Shown here one piece after another: positions 1 to 11,498 of a DNA stretch of 64,000 bases; positions within the stretch are counted from its first letter, which is position 1; every line of letters starts with the position of its first letter. The DNA comes from Oncomelania hupensis (taxonomy: Eukaryota; Mollusca; Gastropoda; Littorinimorpha; Pomatiopsidae), in NCBI GenBank assembly GCA_036898135.1, contig CM072515.1:21900730-21964729 (forward strand), read 5' to 3'. The notes below the pieces were generated by a model. That model had not been told where the DNA came from. It saw only the letters and a program-made list of their open reading frames with translations, and did no database searches. The translations under genes and the position numbers were made by a program.

Positions 1-441
1 AAGTGGTCTACATCGTATCGTTGCCTACATCATGATATAGCTACATCGTAGCCTACATCATGACGCTATATCTTAGCCTTCACCATGCTTTAGCACTACA
101 TCATATTTTACATCATTTCTCTCAGTACGTCCGGCGACTAGAGAAGCTGTAAGGGACATAACTCATGTAACACGCCGTGTTCTTTAATCTGCTTTGTCGG
201 AAGGTGATGAGTCCTCGGTTTGATGAGAAGTCCAATTGTGAACATTTTGCATATATTTGTTTACTAGTTTATTGTTATTGCATAGCTCCTTCCCAGCCCA
301 AGAGCTGCTCAAGGCGCTGGCCGTTACAGGCTCTAACTCAAGTCGCCGGAGACACACACTTGCTGCCTTAGGCGTATAGTCCCACTCCCCAAACAACTGA
401 GCACAATTGGGGGAGACCTGGGATGGGAGAGAAGCGACCTA

Positions 442-705
442 CAGGGCCGGATCACTTACTCTTGGAGGGGGGGGTTCCAAAATTTTTTTAAGGGGTTAGG
501 GGTGACAAAAACGTGTCCGCTCGAGGAACTTGAGTAGAATGAGAACGTTTTACTTACCACCAGTGTCAACTAAATTAAGAGCTTTAAAAAAACTCCATAT
601 ATATATATATATTTTTTCTGACTGAGTGAGGTACATCGAATGGCCAGGGGGGGGGGGGGGGGTTCCGGAACCCAGGAACCCCCCCCCCCCCCAGATCCGG
701 CCCTG
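442..705. mobile_element. MITE with 12 bp inverted termini (hAT-like) in intron 5 of copy 1
   Basis: The 264 bp begins CAGGGCCGGATC and ends with its exact reverse complement. It is flanked by ACCTA at 437-441 and 706-710. The other three copies have the uninterrupted site (for example CGACCTAGAGCTTG near 41178 and AACCTAGAGCTTG near 29371), so ACCTA is a 5 bp target duplication. The interior has a poly-G run at 649-662 and a poly-C run at 680-692 around TTCC/GGAA that can fold into a hairpin, and a TA repeat. There is no ORF. The CAGGG terminus suggests hAT; the 5 bp duplication would fit hAT subgroups with short duplications. The superfamily is inferred. Confidence 0.7.
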
Positions 706-1004
706 ACCTAGAGCTTGCTGGGTAGGCCTATAGTTATGTAGCTGACACTCACTCGTCTAGGACATGAGCCTCAGGATCTTTAAAGTCCGTGCAATTAAAT
801 GCGTGCGTGCACAGCCTGGACCTCCAGACCCTCAGCCTATTTAGAACCACTACCTGCAATGCTATCGCTTCACATTCCAGGATTTAATTGTTTTGCCGGC
901 GTTTCCCACTGAGCCGCCGCGCCCCCTCATAGTCGATATGACAAAATTAATCATTATTTATTTGGAAAAACTGTTTACATGTGGTTTCTTTGTTTTTCTC
1001 TCAG

Positions 1005-1176
1005 CGGCCAGCATTTTGTGGACCGACAAAATTTCTTGGGAGATCACCTTGAAGCTGGCTGATGTGACGTTGATGAAATCAAACCCAACTTGGTACGGTG
1101 CCTCCAGTGGCGACACCATCGCCGACCGCATGAACTTTATCTGCGAAGGCACCATGCCCGAAAGATATGATCAAGT

Positions 1177-1261
<85 letters not shown>

Positions 1262-1970
1262 GTCGTCGTCGTCGTCGTCAACGTAATCAGTTAGCAGTAA
1301 GAGCTAAATTTTATCAATGATCAGGACTGTGGATGAACGATGAGCAGCTGATCAATTATCAAAAGAGCTGCTCTGTGTGCTGGGCAGAAAACAAGATAGC
1401 ATTCCCATTGAAATGCCTTCCATTCCCGATGGTTTATACATGTAGGAGTCTCCATTGCAGGTTACCCTGTCGACGAGTCAAACTTCGGATTTAAATAGAC
1501 TGGGCCTGTCCTGGATCCAGACCGTGTGCAGAGCTAGGTACCGTTGTTCTGTTTCCAGAGCCGTCAACCCAAACTACCACACCGAGCTGCACGAACTGGG
1601 ACACACGTAAGCTGAATTATATATTTGATTATGTATTAGTGGGTGGGATTAGATCCTGATAAGCATCGTTAATTGTTTTCATTAGAATCAGTTTTCGGGC
1701 TTTGACCATCTAACAGAAAATCAATCATGGTACCATTTATATCAAAATTCGACGTTGCCGATTCCTCTTTTCAGCCTGGGACTAAACCACGACAATCTAA
1801 TGGCAGAATGCAACAATGACCCTGAGAAAGGAGGCTTCATGGCAAACAACAGAGACTGGTTCAGAAGCTGCTACAAGAACCGTCTAGACAGCACCTTCTC
1901 CAACCGCAAGTTCGGCTGTGTCTTCACCAACAATGTGTCCGGAAACGTTGGAGTTTGGGATGGAAAATAA
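1005..1970 (+). CDS. Reprolysin-like secreted metalloproteinase, copy 1 (3' part)
   Basis: This is the C-terminal part of the first of four tandem M12B zinc metalloproteinases. Visible exons are 1005-1174, 1461-1606 and 1775-1970, with AG acceptors, GT donors and phases that match copies 2-4 exactly (170, 146 and 196 nt, stop TAA). They encode the second half of the catalytic domain, including the zinc site HELGHTLGLNHD, which is interrupted by the last intron after the second base of the Thr codon. The Met-turn context is GFMAN, where the other copies have GFMST. Position 1 of the window corresponds to base 3 of intron 5, so exons 1-5 lie off the left edge. This is the most divergent copy (for example SNRKFG in place of SNSMFA) and its intron 6 donor is GTAATC rather than GTAGGC. 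The visible part has no stop or frameshift, so it is probably functional if the missing exons are intact. Confidence 0.85.
1178..1282 (+). repeat. (ATC)n then (GTC)n microsatellite in intron 6 of copy 1
   Basis: A trinucleotide tract that starts a few bases after the exon 6 donor. It is present at the same place in all four copies. Confidence 0.9.
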
Positions 1971-2825
1971 ACAATGTAAAACGTTTCAATTAAATTTTCG
2001 AACTATTCTGATCCATTCGACTGTTGAAATTGAAACCCCATCTGGTTAGTTGAAAATATTCCAAGATGTTCAGTCCATTCCATGACATTTTGTGTGTGTA
2101 CGTCAATGATTCAATGGCGAATTGTACAGGGACATTATTATTCGACGATTCAAAAGTGACCAACCGTTATAAAAAAAAAAACCCACAGTGCAAGTGCTAT
2201 TTCTCTTCTTTGTTTTGTATTGGATGTTTTAAAGAGCGAACGTTAGACTAGCTGATGTTATTATTTATTGTGTGCTGTAGGTTACAGAAGTTATCGAGAA
2301 TAAATAATGATTTTGATGGCAGTAGTTAATATAAATGAGACAAATGTTAATATTGATCGCTGCAGTAATATTTGAGTGTAGCAGTTAATATTTGCAGGAA
2401 TGTTTGAAAGTAGCACCAAAAAAAAATTTCATCATCATATATATATGCGTTAATATTTGATAGTACACAGTTAATATCATGCTTATTGCAGCAATTTGTA
2501 ATTGTGGTAATATTTGATTGTTGCTGTAGTGTTTGAATGAAGCAGAGTATGTGCAATAATGTTTAATTGTAGCAGTTAGCATTTGCGATATTGTTGAATT
2601 GTAGCATTTGCGATATTGTTGAATTGTACAGTATTTTGATATTATTTGATTCAATAAGTTTCTTACAAAATGTATTTTTATTTTGGTAGTCAGTATTTGC
2701 AGAGAATAATTATAGTATGTGTAAAACAGCTTGCAATCAAAATGACAATTGTTTTTAATAAATTATTTGAAAGCAAAAATTCACAGGTTTTGATGTGTGT
2801 TATTTTGGGTTAACTGGTTTCATGA
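1971..2825 (+). other. 3' UTR and flank of copy 1
   Basis: AT-rich sequence homologous to the regions after copies 2-4, with many TTTGATxGTxGCAGTAATRTTTGA-like short repeats. No coding frame is conserved. Homology to the other copies ends near 2826. Confidence 0.6.
2757..2762 (+). promoter_or_regulatory. Distal polyadenylation signal, copy 1
   Basis: AATAAA about 790 bp after the stop, in a block conserved behind all four copies. A second AATAAA overlaps the stop codon (GGAAAATAAAC at the gene end). Confidence 0.4.
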
Positions 2826-5340
2826 ATTACTTTTCCTTCAATAAAAATAATGTAGTGATGGGGTTGTTGTGGTTGTTGGAGTGAAGCGAAGTGATGGAGG
2901 AAGTAGGGTGGAGAAGTCTCATTCACACATTCTCTCACTCTATCCCACCCTCCCCCCTCCCCAGTCCGTTGAGGACCGTTGAAAGTTTGTCTTTCTTAGA
3001 AGAACATAGAGCAAAGGCAGTGCTCGTCGAGAGAACAGATTAGCAGCGGTCGAGCGTTCGTTTCATTGTTGGAATCTCTCCTCTTTCCTCCTCTAAAACC
3101 GAGAGTAGAATTTGAGTCCCCGACTCTTGCGCGTAAAGGGGACTGTGTAGGAAGAGTTTAGATGAGGGGGCCCCGAGATGGGGCAAAGATGACGAAGCGA
3201 AGTCATAATGACGTGAAGAAGGCGACACGATGGGTAGCGCACGAGGTAGCTTCATGATAGTGGTGAGTGAAGTCGTAAAGTATGAAGAAGTCCCGAGGTA
3301 GGGCAGGGATGAAGAAAACGAAGTAAGGAGATCGTGAAGAAGGCAACAAAATGGGTAGCGCACGAGGAAGCTTCGTGATAAAAGTGAAGTCCTGTAGAAG
3401 CGGAGCGCTCAAGGCGGTAGCTAAGATGAGGAACGTAGACGCGCAGGCGGAAGAAAAGTGAAACGCTCAAGGATCAGTGGCGATGTGCCCAAGGGTCCAG
3501 CAGCGGAGCCGTGTAAAGAGGGGTGAGCTATCACGGAATAGAGCTGGCGGCGTATAAACGTCTGTTGTCCGGAGGCGCCAACTCTCCACAACTCAAGTCC
3601 GGAAGCCCAATCATAGAGAAAGAAAAGGGCAACCTTGGAAAGAAGCGACGACGGCGAGGCGTCGGGGAGCCCTTCGTCGTCCAACCGTCGCCGTCCTGTC
3701 AAAGGAGCCCGACCGTATAGAAAATAAAGATTGTGGGATGAGGTGGAGAACGGATCGGCATCACCCAACATGGTGCAAGCTGCTTCGTCCTTGGCAACCA
3801 GGAAAGCTTTCTCAACCGCACAAGAAGTCCCCCGAAGTTGGCAAGAAATGTTAGGAAGACGCCGACATCTGCAGGTTGCGCACCATTGGGACTGACTGTC
3901 TCCTAGAGCAGACCTGCCCGACTCGCTGCCACCGAGAGAATGAATGCCTTTAAAACTGTTTGTAGGTAAATTAACGTCCCCGGACACATGGAGCGTATAG
4001 GGGATACTGCCTCTAAAACGTTTCGTTCGTTGGTTAGATCAACGTCCCCGGACACAGTAGCGTATAGGGGACTGAGTCCCGTCTAAAACTCGTATCGTAT
4101 CGTATATAGATTTACTGTCCCCAGACACAGTAGCGTATAGGGGACGAAATTAGGAAGTCAAAATAATTAAGATTTCTGGATCTTATAATCTGATCGACAG
4201 AAATAGGACGTCCATCGTGGGGGCGGATAGAATTGTATCATCATTAAGACGAGAACCTTTGAAAATCTAACACAAAAGGCGGAGGGGCAGGTCGAACTCG
4301 CTCGACAAAAAACTGATAGGCAGGGGCCATATCACGACAGGGGGCCCTAAGGCCTCTTCTTCTTCTTCTACGGGGTATGATACCCCCGGACACATAGGCA
4401 TACAGGACATAAAATAGCAGGTTAAAATTTCAGGACCACAGTAAAATTACTTACTTAATTATTGAAAAACAATATGGTTAGGTTAAGAAATATAAATGGT
4501 AAAACCCACACAAGGACTAAGTGGACAATCACAACGGCCGCAGGTAAAACCCACAAAGTTACTAGTAGCCAAGTCACGTGTGGAGGAAACATAATAAACC
4601 ACAAGCTCTAGGCAAGGTCGAATAATCTAATGTTAAGACGAATACGAATATCCCCAATACGAGGGGATACTTTAAACATCCATTAAAACTAATGGGCAAT
4701 GCTAGACTGCCAATACACATAATTAAAATCTCATGTATGCAAAATAAATCAAAACTAACAGACCCGATCGGGCCATCGTCGGAAGACAGACCAACGGTAC
4801 ATAGCCGTAGGGATACACACTAAAATGGAGGTACATCAAATTAAAATATATCACAATTAATTAAATCAATTATAAGATACAATCAGCACAGTGGCTATCC
4901 ATTAAGGTCTAATACCACCAGTATGAGACCAGATGGCAACATGGCCATTTGAGGTCTCACTAAGGTAAGCCATCAGAGCAGAGAAGAATTTAAAATTAAA
5001 AGTAGTTAAAAACAGCACAGTGGCTATCCAATAAGGTCTCATACCACCAAGTATATGACCAGACGGCAACATGGCCATTTGAGGTCTAACTACGGTGGGC
5101 CACCGGAACCAAGAAATAAATATAAATTATAAAAACATCATGTTAAAAAGAAAGTGCAGCTTTATGGCTGTTAGCCCGGTTTCTTCGACCATCACGGGAA
5201 AACCCCTCAGCAACATGGCCATCAGGGAGGTAACACAAAGAGGGCATTCAACAACACATGATGAAACCGACCCATTAAAACACAAATACTATAAAACTAA
5301 CAACGTAGGACGGTCTTAGAAAAACAGACATGCCAGGTCA
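2826..5340. other. Spacer specific to the copy 1-2 interval, with GTCCCC/GGGGAC inverted motifs
   Basis: This stretch is absent from the copy 2-3 and 3-4 spacers. It holds several GTCCCC...GGGGAC inverted repeats (see finding), a CTTCTT run near 4353 and a diverged tandem pair at 4889-5101. A 188-codon frame on the minus strand (3421-3987) is open but resembles nothing I know. It may be the 3' UTR of the minus-strand LINE remnant next to it, which is a guess. Confidence 0.4.
4889..5101 (+). repeat. Diverged tandem duplication, unit about 125 bp
   Basis: CACAGTGGCTATCCA...GGTCT...GGCAACATGGCCATTTGAGG occurs at 4889-4975 and again at 5014-5101. A shorter third echo (AACATGGCCATCAGGGAGG) lies at 5212. 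No coding frame is shared. Confidence 0.7.
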
Positions 5341-5344
5341 CAGC

Positions 5345-6055
5345 AACGACGCCACCTCCGAGTTGATAATGAGCCTCGCAACCAAAACAAGCAAACCAGG
5401 GCCCCTGGACTTAATCGCCGCTCGAAGACCCCCCCCCCCCCCCCCCCCCCCCATATCCGCAGGAAGCTGTGAATCAGCACACAAGGCCCGAAATGGACCA
5501 AATTGCTCAGTCAGCCTAGCACAATCGAACAAGCAATGCTGGAAACTAATAGGCGCCGAACAGACGCACAAGGTGGCCGTCCACCGCGTTCTCCAGTGTC
5601 CCGCCAGGAGACGCATAGCAATGAAGCGCAAGGCAGAGGGAACCTCAAAGCACAAAGGGAACGGCCGGCAAGAAGGCGGATTGAAACTATAGGAATGTGC
5701 AGCACACCAAGACTCCAGCTCACGGGACCACTCGGACCACAACCTAACACTAACAGCACCCTGCGCCTCAGAGGCAGAGGGCGGAACACGCAGAGAGGTG
5801 AAAGTATCTATAACAGAACCAACACCAGCGCCTCGTTACCGCTAATGCCCACATGGGCCGAAACCCAGCAAAGGGAAATGCAACACCGGAGCTGGACAGG
5901 GCTCTCGCACAGTCCCATACCTCCGAGACAAGAGCAGGGCGGGCTCTAGAGCAGCACTCATTCAAACACTGAAGGGCCGACAGGGAATCGGAGGCAACCA
6001 CAATAGGCAGGACTGCGTTATGGGGACTGAACTCTGGCATATGCGAAGACGTCAA
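5345..6055 (-). pseudogene. LINE remnant: RNase H and C-terminal region
   Basis: On the minus strand, 5768-6055 reads a stretch with ASDSLSALQCL, RPALVSEV and FRPMWA, which fits the RNase H domain of I/Nimb-type LINEs (DSLSAL around a catalytic Asp, then the degraded counterpart of the VPxHVG motif). It is followed in other frames (5338-5742) by RLLAGH and a Cys-rich segment like the C-terminal end of such ORF2 proteins. Several frameshifts and a poly-C run (5430-5452) break it. The clade is tentative; it is clearly dead. Confidence 0.55.
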
Positions 6056-6062
6056 TGGAAGT

Positions 6063-7145
6063 AACTAGATCTTAACGTTCACACGCACAATAACAACAAC
6101 AACAGCGCGCACGCGCGCCCTCTTGGGAGGCAGGGATGATGGGCACAACGACCAAAAACAACAACAACAAAGACCCCACCCCCCCACCCCCCGCCTCCCC
6201 TCCCCCCCCAAAAAAAAAGAAAAAAAAGCGGCTCGCTGGTAAAAATTAAAAATGTAAGAGATGACCAATGGACCGGCGTAATAGCATGCTCGATCCGATT
6301 TTCACGCCCTTATGCTTCCTGTTGAAACTTCCCATATACATGATTCACAGCATACACAAGTGCTCAAATTTGCCTACTTTGGGCCAGTCATTGATCATTA
6401 ATAGCCCCTTGTTATCTAAGACCGGTCTTCGTATACCTTGTCTAGCCCCTTGTTGTCTAAGGCCGGTTCTTCATAAACCTTGTCTAGGCCGTCTTCACCA
6501 CACATCCACAAAGATTGCCCCCTTTAAACAAGTCTTTGTCATAATGGCCCTTTGTAAAGTCCGTCTTCAAGGCTACAACGAACATGCGCCCTCTTACCTG
6601 CCCCATTCCCTGCTCTACCAAAACACATTTGGCTTACGTTTTACGTCTTATGCTTTGCGTTATGAGACATTTCACGGACCGGAATTTTGATGGTGGCCAT
6701 ACCTTATGAGTCACAGGACACGCGAGCGCATTTACCTGACGTATCCCTTTGGTTATCTTTACGCGTCAAGGGCACAGGCGCTCGCGTGTCCAGATACAAG
6801 CGCCTATGAGTTATGAGTTTAGTTGCCACATTTGGCGTACGTTTTACGACTTAAACTTTGTGTCGGAGGCAGTGGCGCCCTGTTTATCACGGCCCATTTC
6901 GAATTTATAAAAGTATGTCGCTGTGTAATTTCACTACAACAAGGCACCAGCATGACGATGTAATGTACTCTTTCACGATTTGACTATAACATGAAACTAC
7001 TTCACTAAGATCGACAGGCAACTAGTGAATTCAAATGCCTTCACTCGCCTAGTCGTGTGAAGCAAACAAACATTGTTGCGTGTAATCATGCGTGTGTGAG
7101 GAGTTTAGGTTGACCTCTAAGCTCGTGACATCACATTCTCGCTTC
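6063..7145. other. Unrecognised spacer with low-complexity start
   Basis: 6090-6240 is AACAAC and poly-C/poly-A low complexity. A roughly 47 bp motif (AGCCCCTTGTTRTCTAAGRC) is tandemly repeated twice at 6402-6490. The phrase TTACGTTTTACG recurs at 6634 and 6836. The 140-codon frame at 6268-6690 spans these repeats and has no recognisable domain. I see no gene. Confidence 0.4.
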
Positions 7146-7159
7146 TGATTGGTCCAACA

Positions 7160-7805
7160 ACACCAATGGCATCAACGAGGACATCAAATATCAAGGCCAA
7201 ACCCTCAACACAGTGCATAGCTTCAAATATTTAGGAGCCATTGTATCAAACAATGGGTCCCGACAGGAAGTCCTCTACAGCATCGCACAAACAACTGCGG
7301 CCCTGACAAGGTTGAAGCCCATTTTGAAAGACAGGCCCATCAGTCTACATTCCAAGGTAAGGCTGCTGCGCTCCCTTGTCATCTCCATCTTCCTAAACGT
7401 GTGCGAAATATGGACACAAAGCATGGAGATGAGGTGCTACAGAAGACTTCTGGGCAATTCCTATACTCAGCAAATCACCAACGACCAAATCCGACAGACC
7501 ATCACATAAGCCATTGGCCTACATGATGACATGCTCACAGTGGTGAAGAAACGGAAACTCCAATGATATGTCCACGTCACCAGAGCTTCAGGCATTTGCA
7601 AAGACCGTCCTGCAAGGCGCGGTAAAAGGAGGCAGAAGAAGAGGGAGACAGAAAAGGAGGTGGGATGACGACATTCGAGAATGGACAAGCTCGATACTGA
7701 GCAAAGCCATGAGGGTTGCTGAGGGCAGAGAAAGATGTAGTACACTGGTTAAACGATCATCTGTGGTGCCCCAACGAACTTTGAGTTACGGGATAGGATA
7801 GGATA
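7160..7805 (+). mobile_element. RTE-like LINE fragment, 3' end
   Basis: 5'-truncated and mutated copy of the LINE that is complete at 54222-57322. Recognisable are the post-RT segment (MHSFKYLGAIVSNNGS at 7213) and the C-terminal part (YRRLLGNSYTQQITND), with internal deletions and frameshifts. It ends in the family tail GGGATAGGATAGGATAG. Confidence 0.85.
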
Positions 7806-8282
7806 GGGAGAAATCAAACATACGTTATCCTTGTGAAGTTTTACGTTAGCCAGTACGCAAGAAAATACTCATAAGCGTAACACAAGTGTAGACGGGTGCG
7901 TAACACAAGTGTGGCCTGGCCTTTAGAGGTCTTTTAAATTAACTACGACGCAAAATTGGATACACGTTATTTATGTGACTTGATTACACAATCGTGCTTT
8001 AACGTGGCGAGTAATGGGATTGAAACTCTCCTTCCTTGACTGGTCGACAGTTAAATCAAAAGCACTCGAACTATGTGGTCACACAGTGTCGCTACCCGAT
8101 TAAACGGTTACGGTCATACTACGGCGTTTGAACGAGGACGTTACAATGTACACATACAAATCACAGTCTCTGGCTTACACGGCACCTCCAATTTGTCAGC
8201 AGGTGCGCGAGACATAGTTGAGTGCTGCTCCCGTTATATCGCGCAGTTCTAAAGTAAATCTCGTGAATGAACCCTGAAGTTT
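7806..8282. other. Duplicated spacer segment
   Basis: Homologous to 33060-33400 and 44930-45200 (shared block GACGCAAAATTGGATACACC, then GTGCTTTAACGTGGC). No gene is seen. Confidence 0.6.
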
Positions 8283-8495
8283 ACAGTCTAAACCCACCAT
8301 ATGGCAGACGGGGATAACCATCTCACGGAGAAGGAGGTTTGGGACTTAAGGCAACACTAAACCATCAGAACAATCACATTGCTAAGATGGATAATGAAAA
8401 TGGCCACTTTTTATCTTGCCTACCACTGGATTCGAACCTGGGTTCTTCGGTGTGCCAGGCGAACGCTCTACCACTGGCTTACAGGCGGTGGGACA
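8283..8495 (-). mobile_element. tRNA-derived SINE, near full length
   Basis: Read on the minus strand, the element begins with a tRNA-like head at about 8480-8410: A box near AGTGGTAGAGCG and B box GGTTCGAATCC. The body contains GTGGCCATTTTCATTATCC, and it ends with CCCCGTCTGCCATATGGTGG. Related partial copies are at 19711-19890 (+), 20690-20870 (-), 36125-36260 (-) and 53941-54030 (-). The head resembles tRNA-Ala, but the anticodon arm is too diverged to be sure. Confidence 0.7.
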
Positions 8496-8521
8496 AAGCC
8501 TCGTTAAGGTTAAGGTCTCGT

Positions 8522-9258
8522 CCTATCCTATCCTACCCCGTAACTCGAAGGTCGTTGGGGCACCACAGATGATTGTCTAACCAGCGTACTACATATTTCT
8601 CTGTCCACAGTAATCCTCATGGCTTCGTTCAGTGTCAAGCCAGTCCATACTCGAATGTTGTCCTCCCACCTCTTTTTCTGTCTCCCTCTTTTTCTGCATG
8701 CTCTGGTGACGTAGCCAAACCATCGGAGTTTCCGTTTCTTCACCATTGTGAGCGAGTCATCGTGTTGTATAATGGCTTGTGTTATGGTTTGTCGGACTTC
8801 GTTGTTAGTGATGTGCTGGGTATAAAAAATGCCCAGAAGTCTTCTGTAGCACCTCATCTTCATTCTTTGTATTCTTTGTTGTAGATCTGCTGTTATGGTC
8901 CATGTTTCGCAAGCGTATAGGAAGATGGAGATGACAAGGGAGCGCAGCAGCCTTACCTTGGAATGTAGACTGATAATCCTGTCTTTCCAGATGGGCTTCA
9001 ACCTTGTCAGGACAGCAGTTGTTTATGCGATCCTGCAGAGGACTTCCTGTCGGGACCCATTGGTCTGATACAATGGTTCCTAAATATTTGAAGCTGTGCA
9101 TTGTGTTGAGGGGATTGGCCTTGGACTTTGATGTCCATATTAATGCCATTGGTCATCATTTTGGTCTTCTCTGCACGTATTTCCATTCCATAGGCTCTGG
9201 AGGTGGTGTCAAGCCTCTGTACCAGCTGTTCAAGTTCTTTCATGGAAAAGAGCTTAGG
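8522..9258 (-). mobile_element. RTE-like LINE fragment, 3' end
   Basis: Minus-strand copy of the same LINE as at 54222-57322. The tail (TCCTA)n is at 8519-8536, and the C-terminal ORF is 8528-9001 (MKPIWKDRIISLHSKVRLLR start, then GRQKKRWEDNIRVW). The upstream frame continues to 9243 (KELEQLVQRLDTTSRAYG) after frameshifts. The RT active site is not included. Confidence 0.85.
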
Positions 9259-9259
9259 G

Positions 9260-9681
9260 CGTTATCTCACCGATAATTTCCTCTCCGAACAATGTCAAGA
9301 CAAAGATCCTCACATGGCGTAGATACCATTCTAGTCGATGGTCCGCGGCCCCTGAATCACGTTCTACAATTTTTGTTGTTGTTGTTGTCATGCAAAAGCT
9401 TTACCTACAGCTCAAAGGACTACTCAAAGCGCTGGCCAAAAACAGGATCTAAAGCAAGCTACCTAACCTGAGGCAGCTGCTTGCTGCGGACTGTCTAACG
9501 CCTCAGTCAAAATAGTTGACAGTTAGAACATTTTGAAACATTTTGTAAAGTTTTAGATTTATCATTATAATCATAAGGCCTATGAATGAATCCTACTTTA
9601 TTTCAGTCTCGAAACAAAAAAAAGCAATGTAGAGACTATTGTTTTTAAAAGCAGAAGAAAGATAAAGCCACAGTTTCTTCT

Positions 9682-9742
<61 letters not shown>

Positions 9743-10480
9743 CTTTCATCCACCACCCACCAATCTCCCGCTTACTTTGAAACGTTTCCCACCCATTTGT
9801 TGCACTCCAGAGAACAGACTATTAATTTTAAAGACTCTCCACCTGATCAGGAGCACTAGAAGAAAAAAGGGGCAAAGGGAATGTATATAAGGGCGATTCC
9901 ATTTTAAAACGCTACATAAAAACCTGTGCTTGAAACAAAACAAAACAAAAACAAACCACCAAACAAAAACTACAAACAAACAAACAAACACACACACACA
10001 GAGAAAAACAATGCTTACCTGCCAGGCAAACAAACCTTGCACGTGCTAAGAGTTACATCCCTTTACTTTATCTCCTTTTCCCGTCCCATCTCTCCCCTCG
10101 TCCTATCACTTCCCCTCTTCCCCCCTCCTCCCTACATCAAACTTGCAAACATCCTAAATACAAAATAATAAAATAAAATAAAATAAATGATTGCGCGCAT
10201 TTAAGAATGCTAGACTATAACAGCGCTTACAACCAGCAAATCTCCGACTCCAGTAGGAATGGTAACAATGGATTTGAAATCCCATGAAAATCAATAGCAA
10301 TGTAACACCATCATCCAAAATATAGAGCTCTAACTGTGTATGAAAATATGGCACTGCATGAGATAACCCGTCCAAAGTCTTCAGCCGCCATTCCAAGCTA
10401 AGTCAAATTTTACTTTAAATGTTAGTAAAAAAAATAAATACTTTAAAAAAGTATAGCAAACAAACCGACCGACCAAACAG
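9260..10480. repeat. Duplicated intergenic unit with CT and CA microsatellites
   Basis: The same block occurs at 19540-20600, 34660-36100 and 52380-53900 (+), and inverted at 57660-58400. Landmarks in order are GGGTGATTCCATCTTAAAACG after a (CT)n tract (here 9685-9738), an A/C-rich (CA)n stretch and CTTACCTGCAAGGCAAACAA. The ORFs in it are microsatellite translations and no gene is recognised. Confidence 0.7.
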
Positions 10481-10910
10481 GTAATTAAATTCTGTTCTTT
10501 TCATTTTTTTAAAAAGGATTTTATTAAAAGAAATTATTTTATTACTTGTTATTTATAAAGAATTAAATTTGCTAAATTTAACACTATAGCCTGTTTTTTC
10601 ATGCAGTGACACAAATAGGTGCCCCCAGCGGTTACCACTGCTATGTAATAAAAAGATAACATCCAAACACCCTCCGTCCTTCCTCACCTGCTTCTTAGGT
10701 CATTCCAGCCACAACGAAGTCACGGTCACCACTAGAATTCCATCAATGAAGAAAGCTTTCTTACCATCCTTATTCCTCGTGAACCTTGTCTCCAGTAATT
10801 GTATATCAAGTAATCCAGTGTAGCACTGCTTTTATCACAATAATTGGTTTGTCTTTTTTCTCTTCTGAAGCATGTTCCCCTCCTATGTGCGTGCTCGCGC
10901 GTGTGTGTGG

Positions 10911-10947
<37 letters not shown>

Positions 10948-11382
10948 GGTGTGTGGGTACACTTACACTTTGTTATCTGGACAAATCAGTGAACATCTGC
11001 ATAACTTGTATTGACATGCCTACTTGTTTTGACGTCAGAACAATGATCGGTTAGGGTAAGGGCTGGGTTAGGGTTCGAACACTTCAAAGTACTTAAAAAT
11101 GGGGACGAAATATGACCAACTGTCAGCACAACGTATGTGGCGTTTCGGAAAAGTCATGATAATACTGTGTAACCTCGGGTGTGTGTGTGGGTGTGTGTGT
11201 GTGTGTAAGGCGTAAAATGTTGTTTTTTACTTCAAATATTTTACATACAAGAACTTATTTTGCCCCTTAGTGAATACTAAAACAATACAATTTTATTCAA
11301 CGAAGCAAAAAAACGAGAGCAACCAAAATGCCGTCGCAAAAAAAACAGACTGCCAGGACACACACAAACATACACATATACA

Positions 11383-11414
<32 letters not shown>

Positions 11415-11490
11415 AGCACACACCCTCACACACACTGTAGCCCATAGTAAATCATAGTTTCCACTGACCAATGATTAACTAACTTACTAA
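10481..11490. other. Duplicated spacer with TG/CA tracts
   Basis: Contains the segment CCAGTAATTGTATATCAAGT (10794-10813), which is the empty site of the LINE at 54222, followed by (TG)n tracts at 10908-10943 and 11181-11206 and (CA)n at 11366-11434. No gene seen. Confidence 0.5.
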
Positions 11491-11498
11491 ATCGTTTT

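Noticed and set aside
893..1294. Open frame ending in poly-Ile
   Set aside because: It is exon 6 read through its donor into the (ATC)n tract of intron 6; the same artefact recurs at 15973, 29697 and 41457.
3421..3987. 188-codon minus-strand frame
   Set aside because: No domain, biased composition and no paralogue in other units; kept only as a note in the spacer entry.
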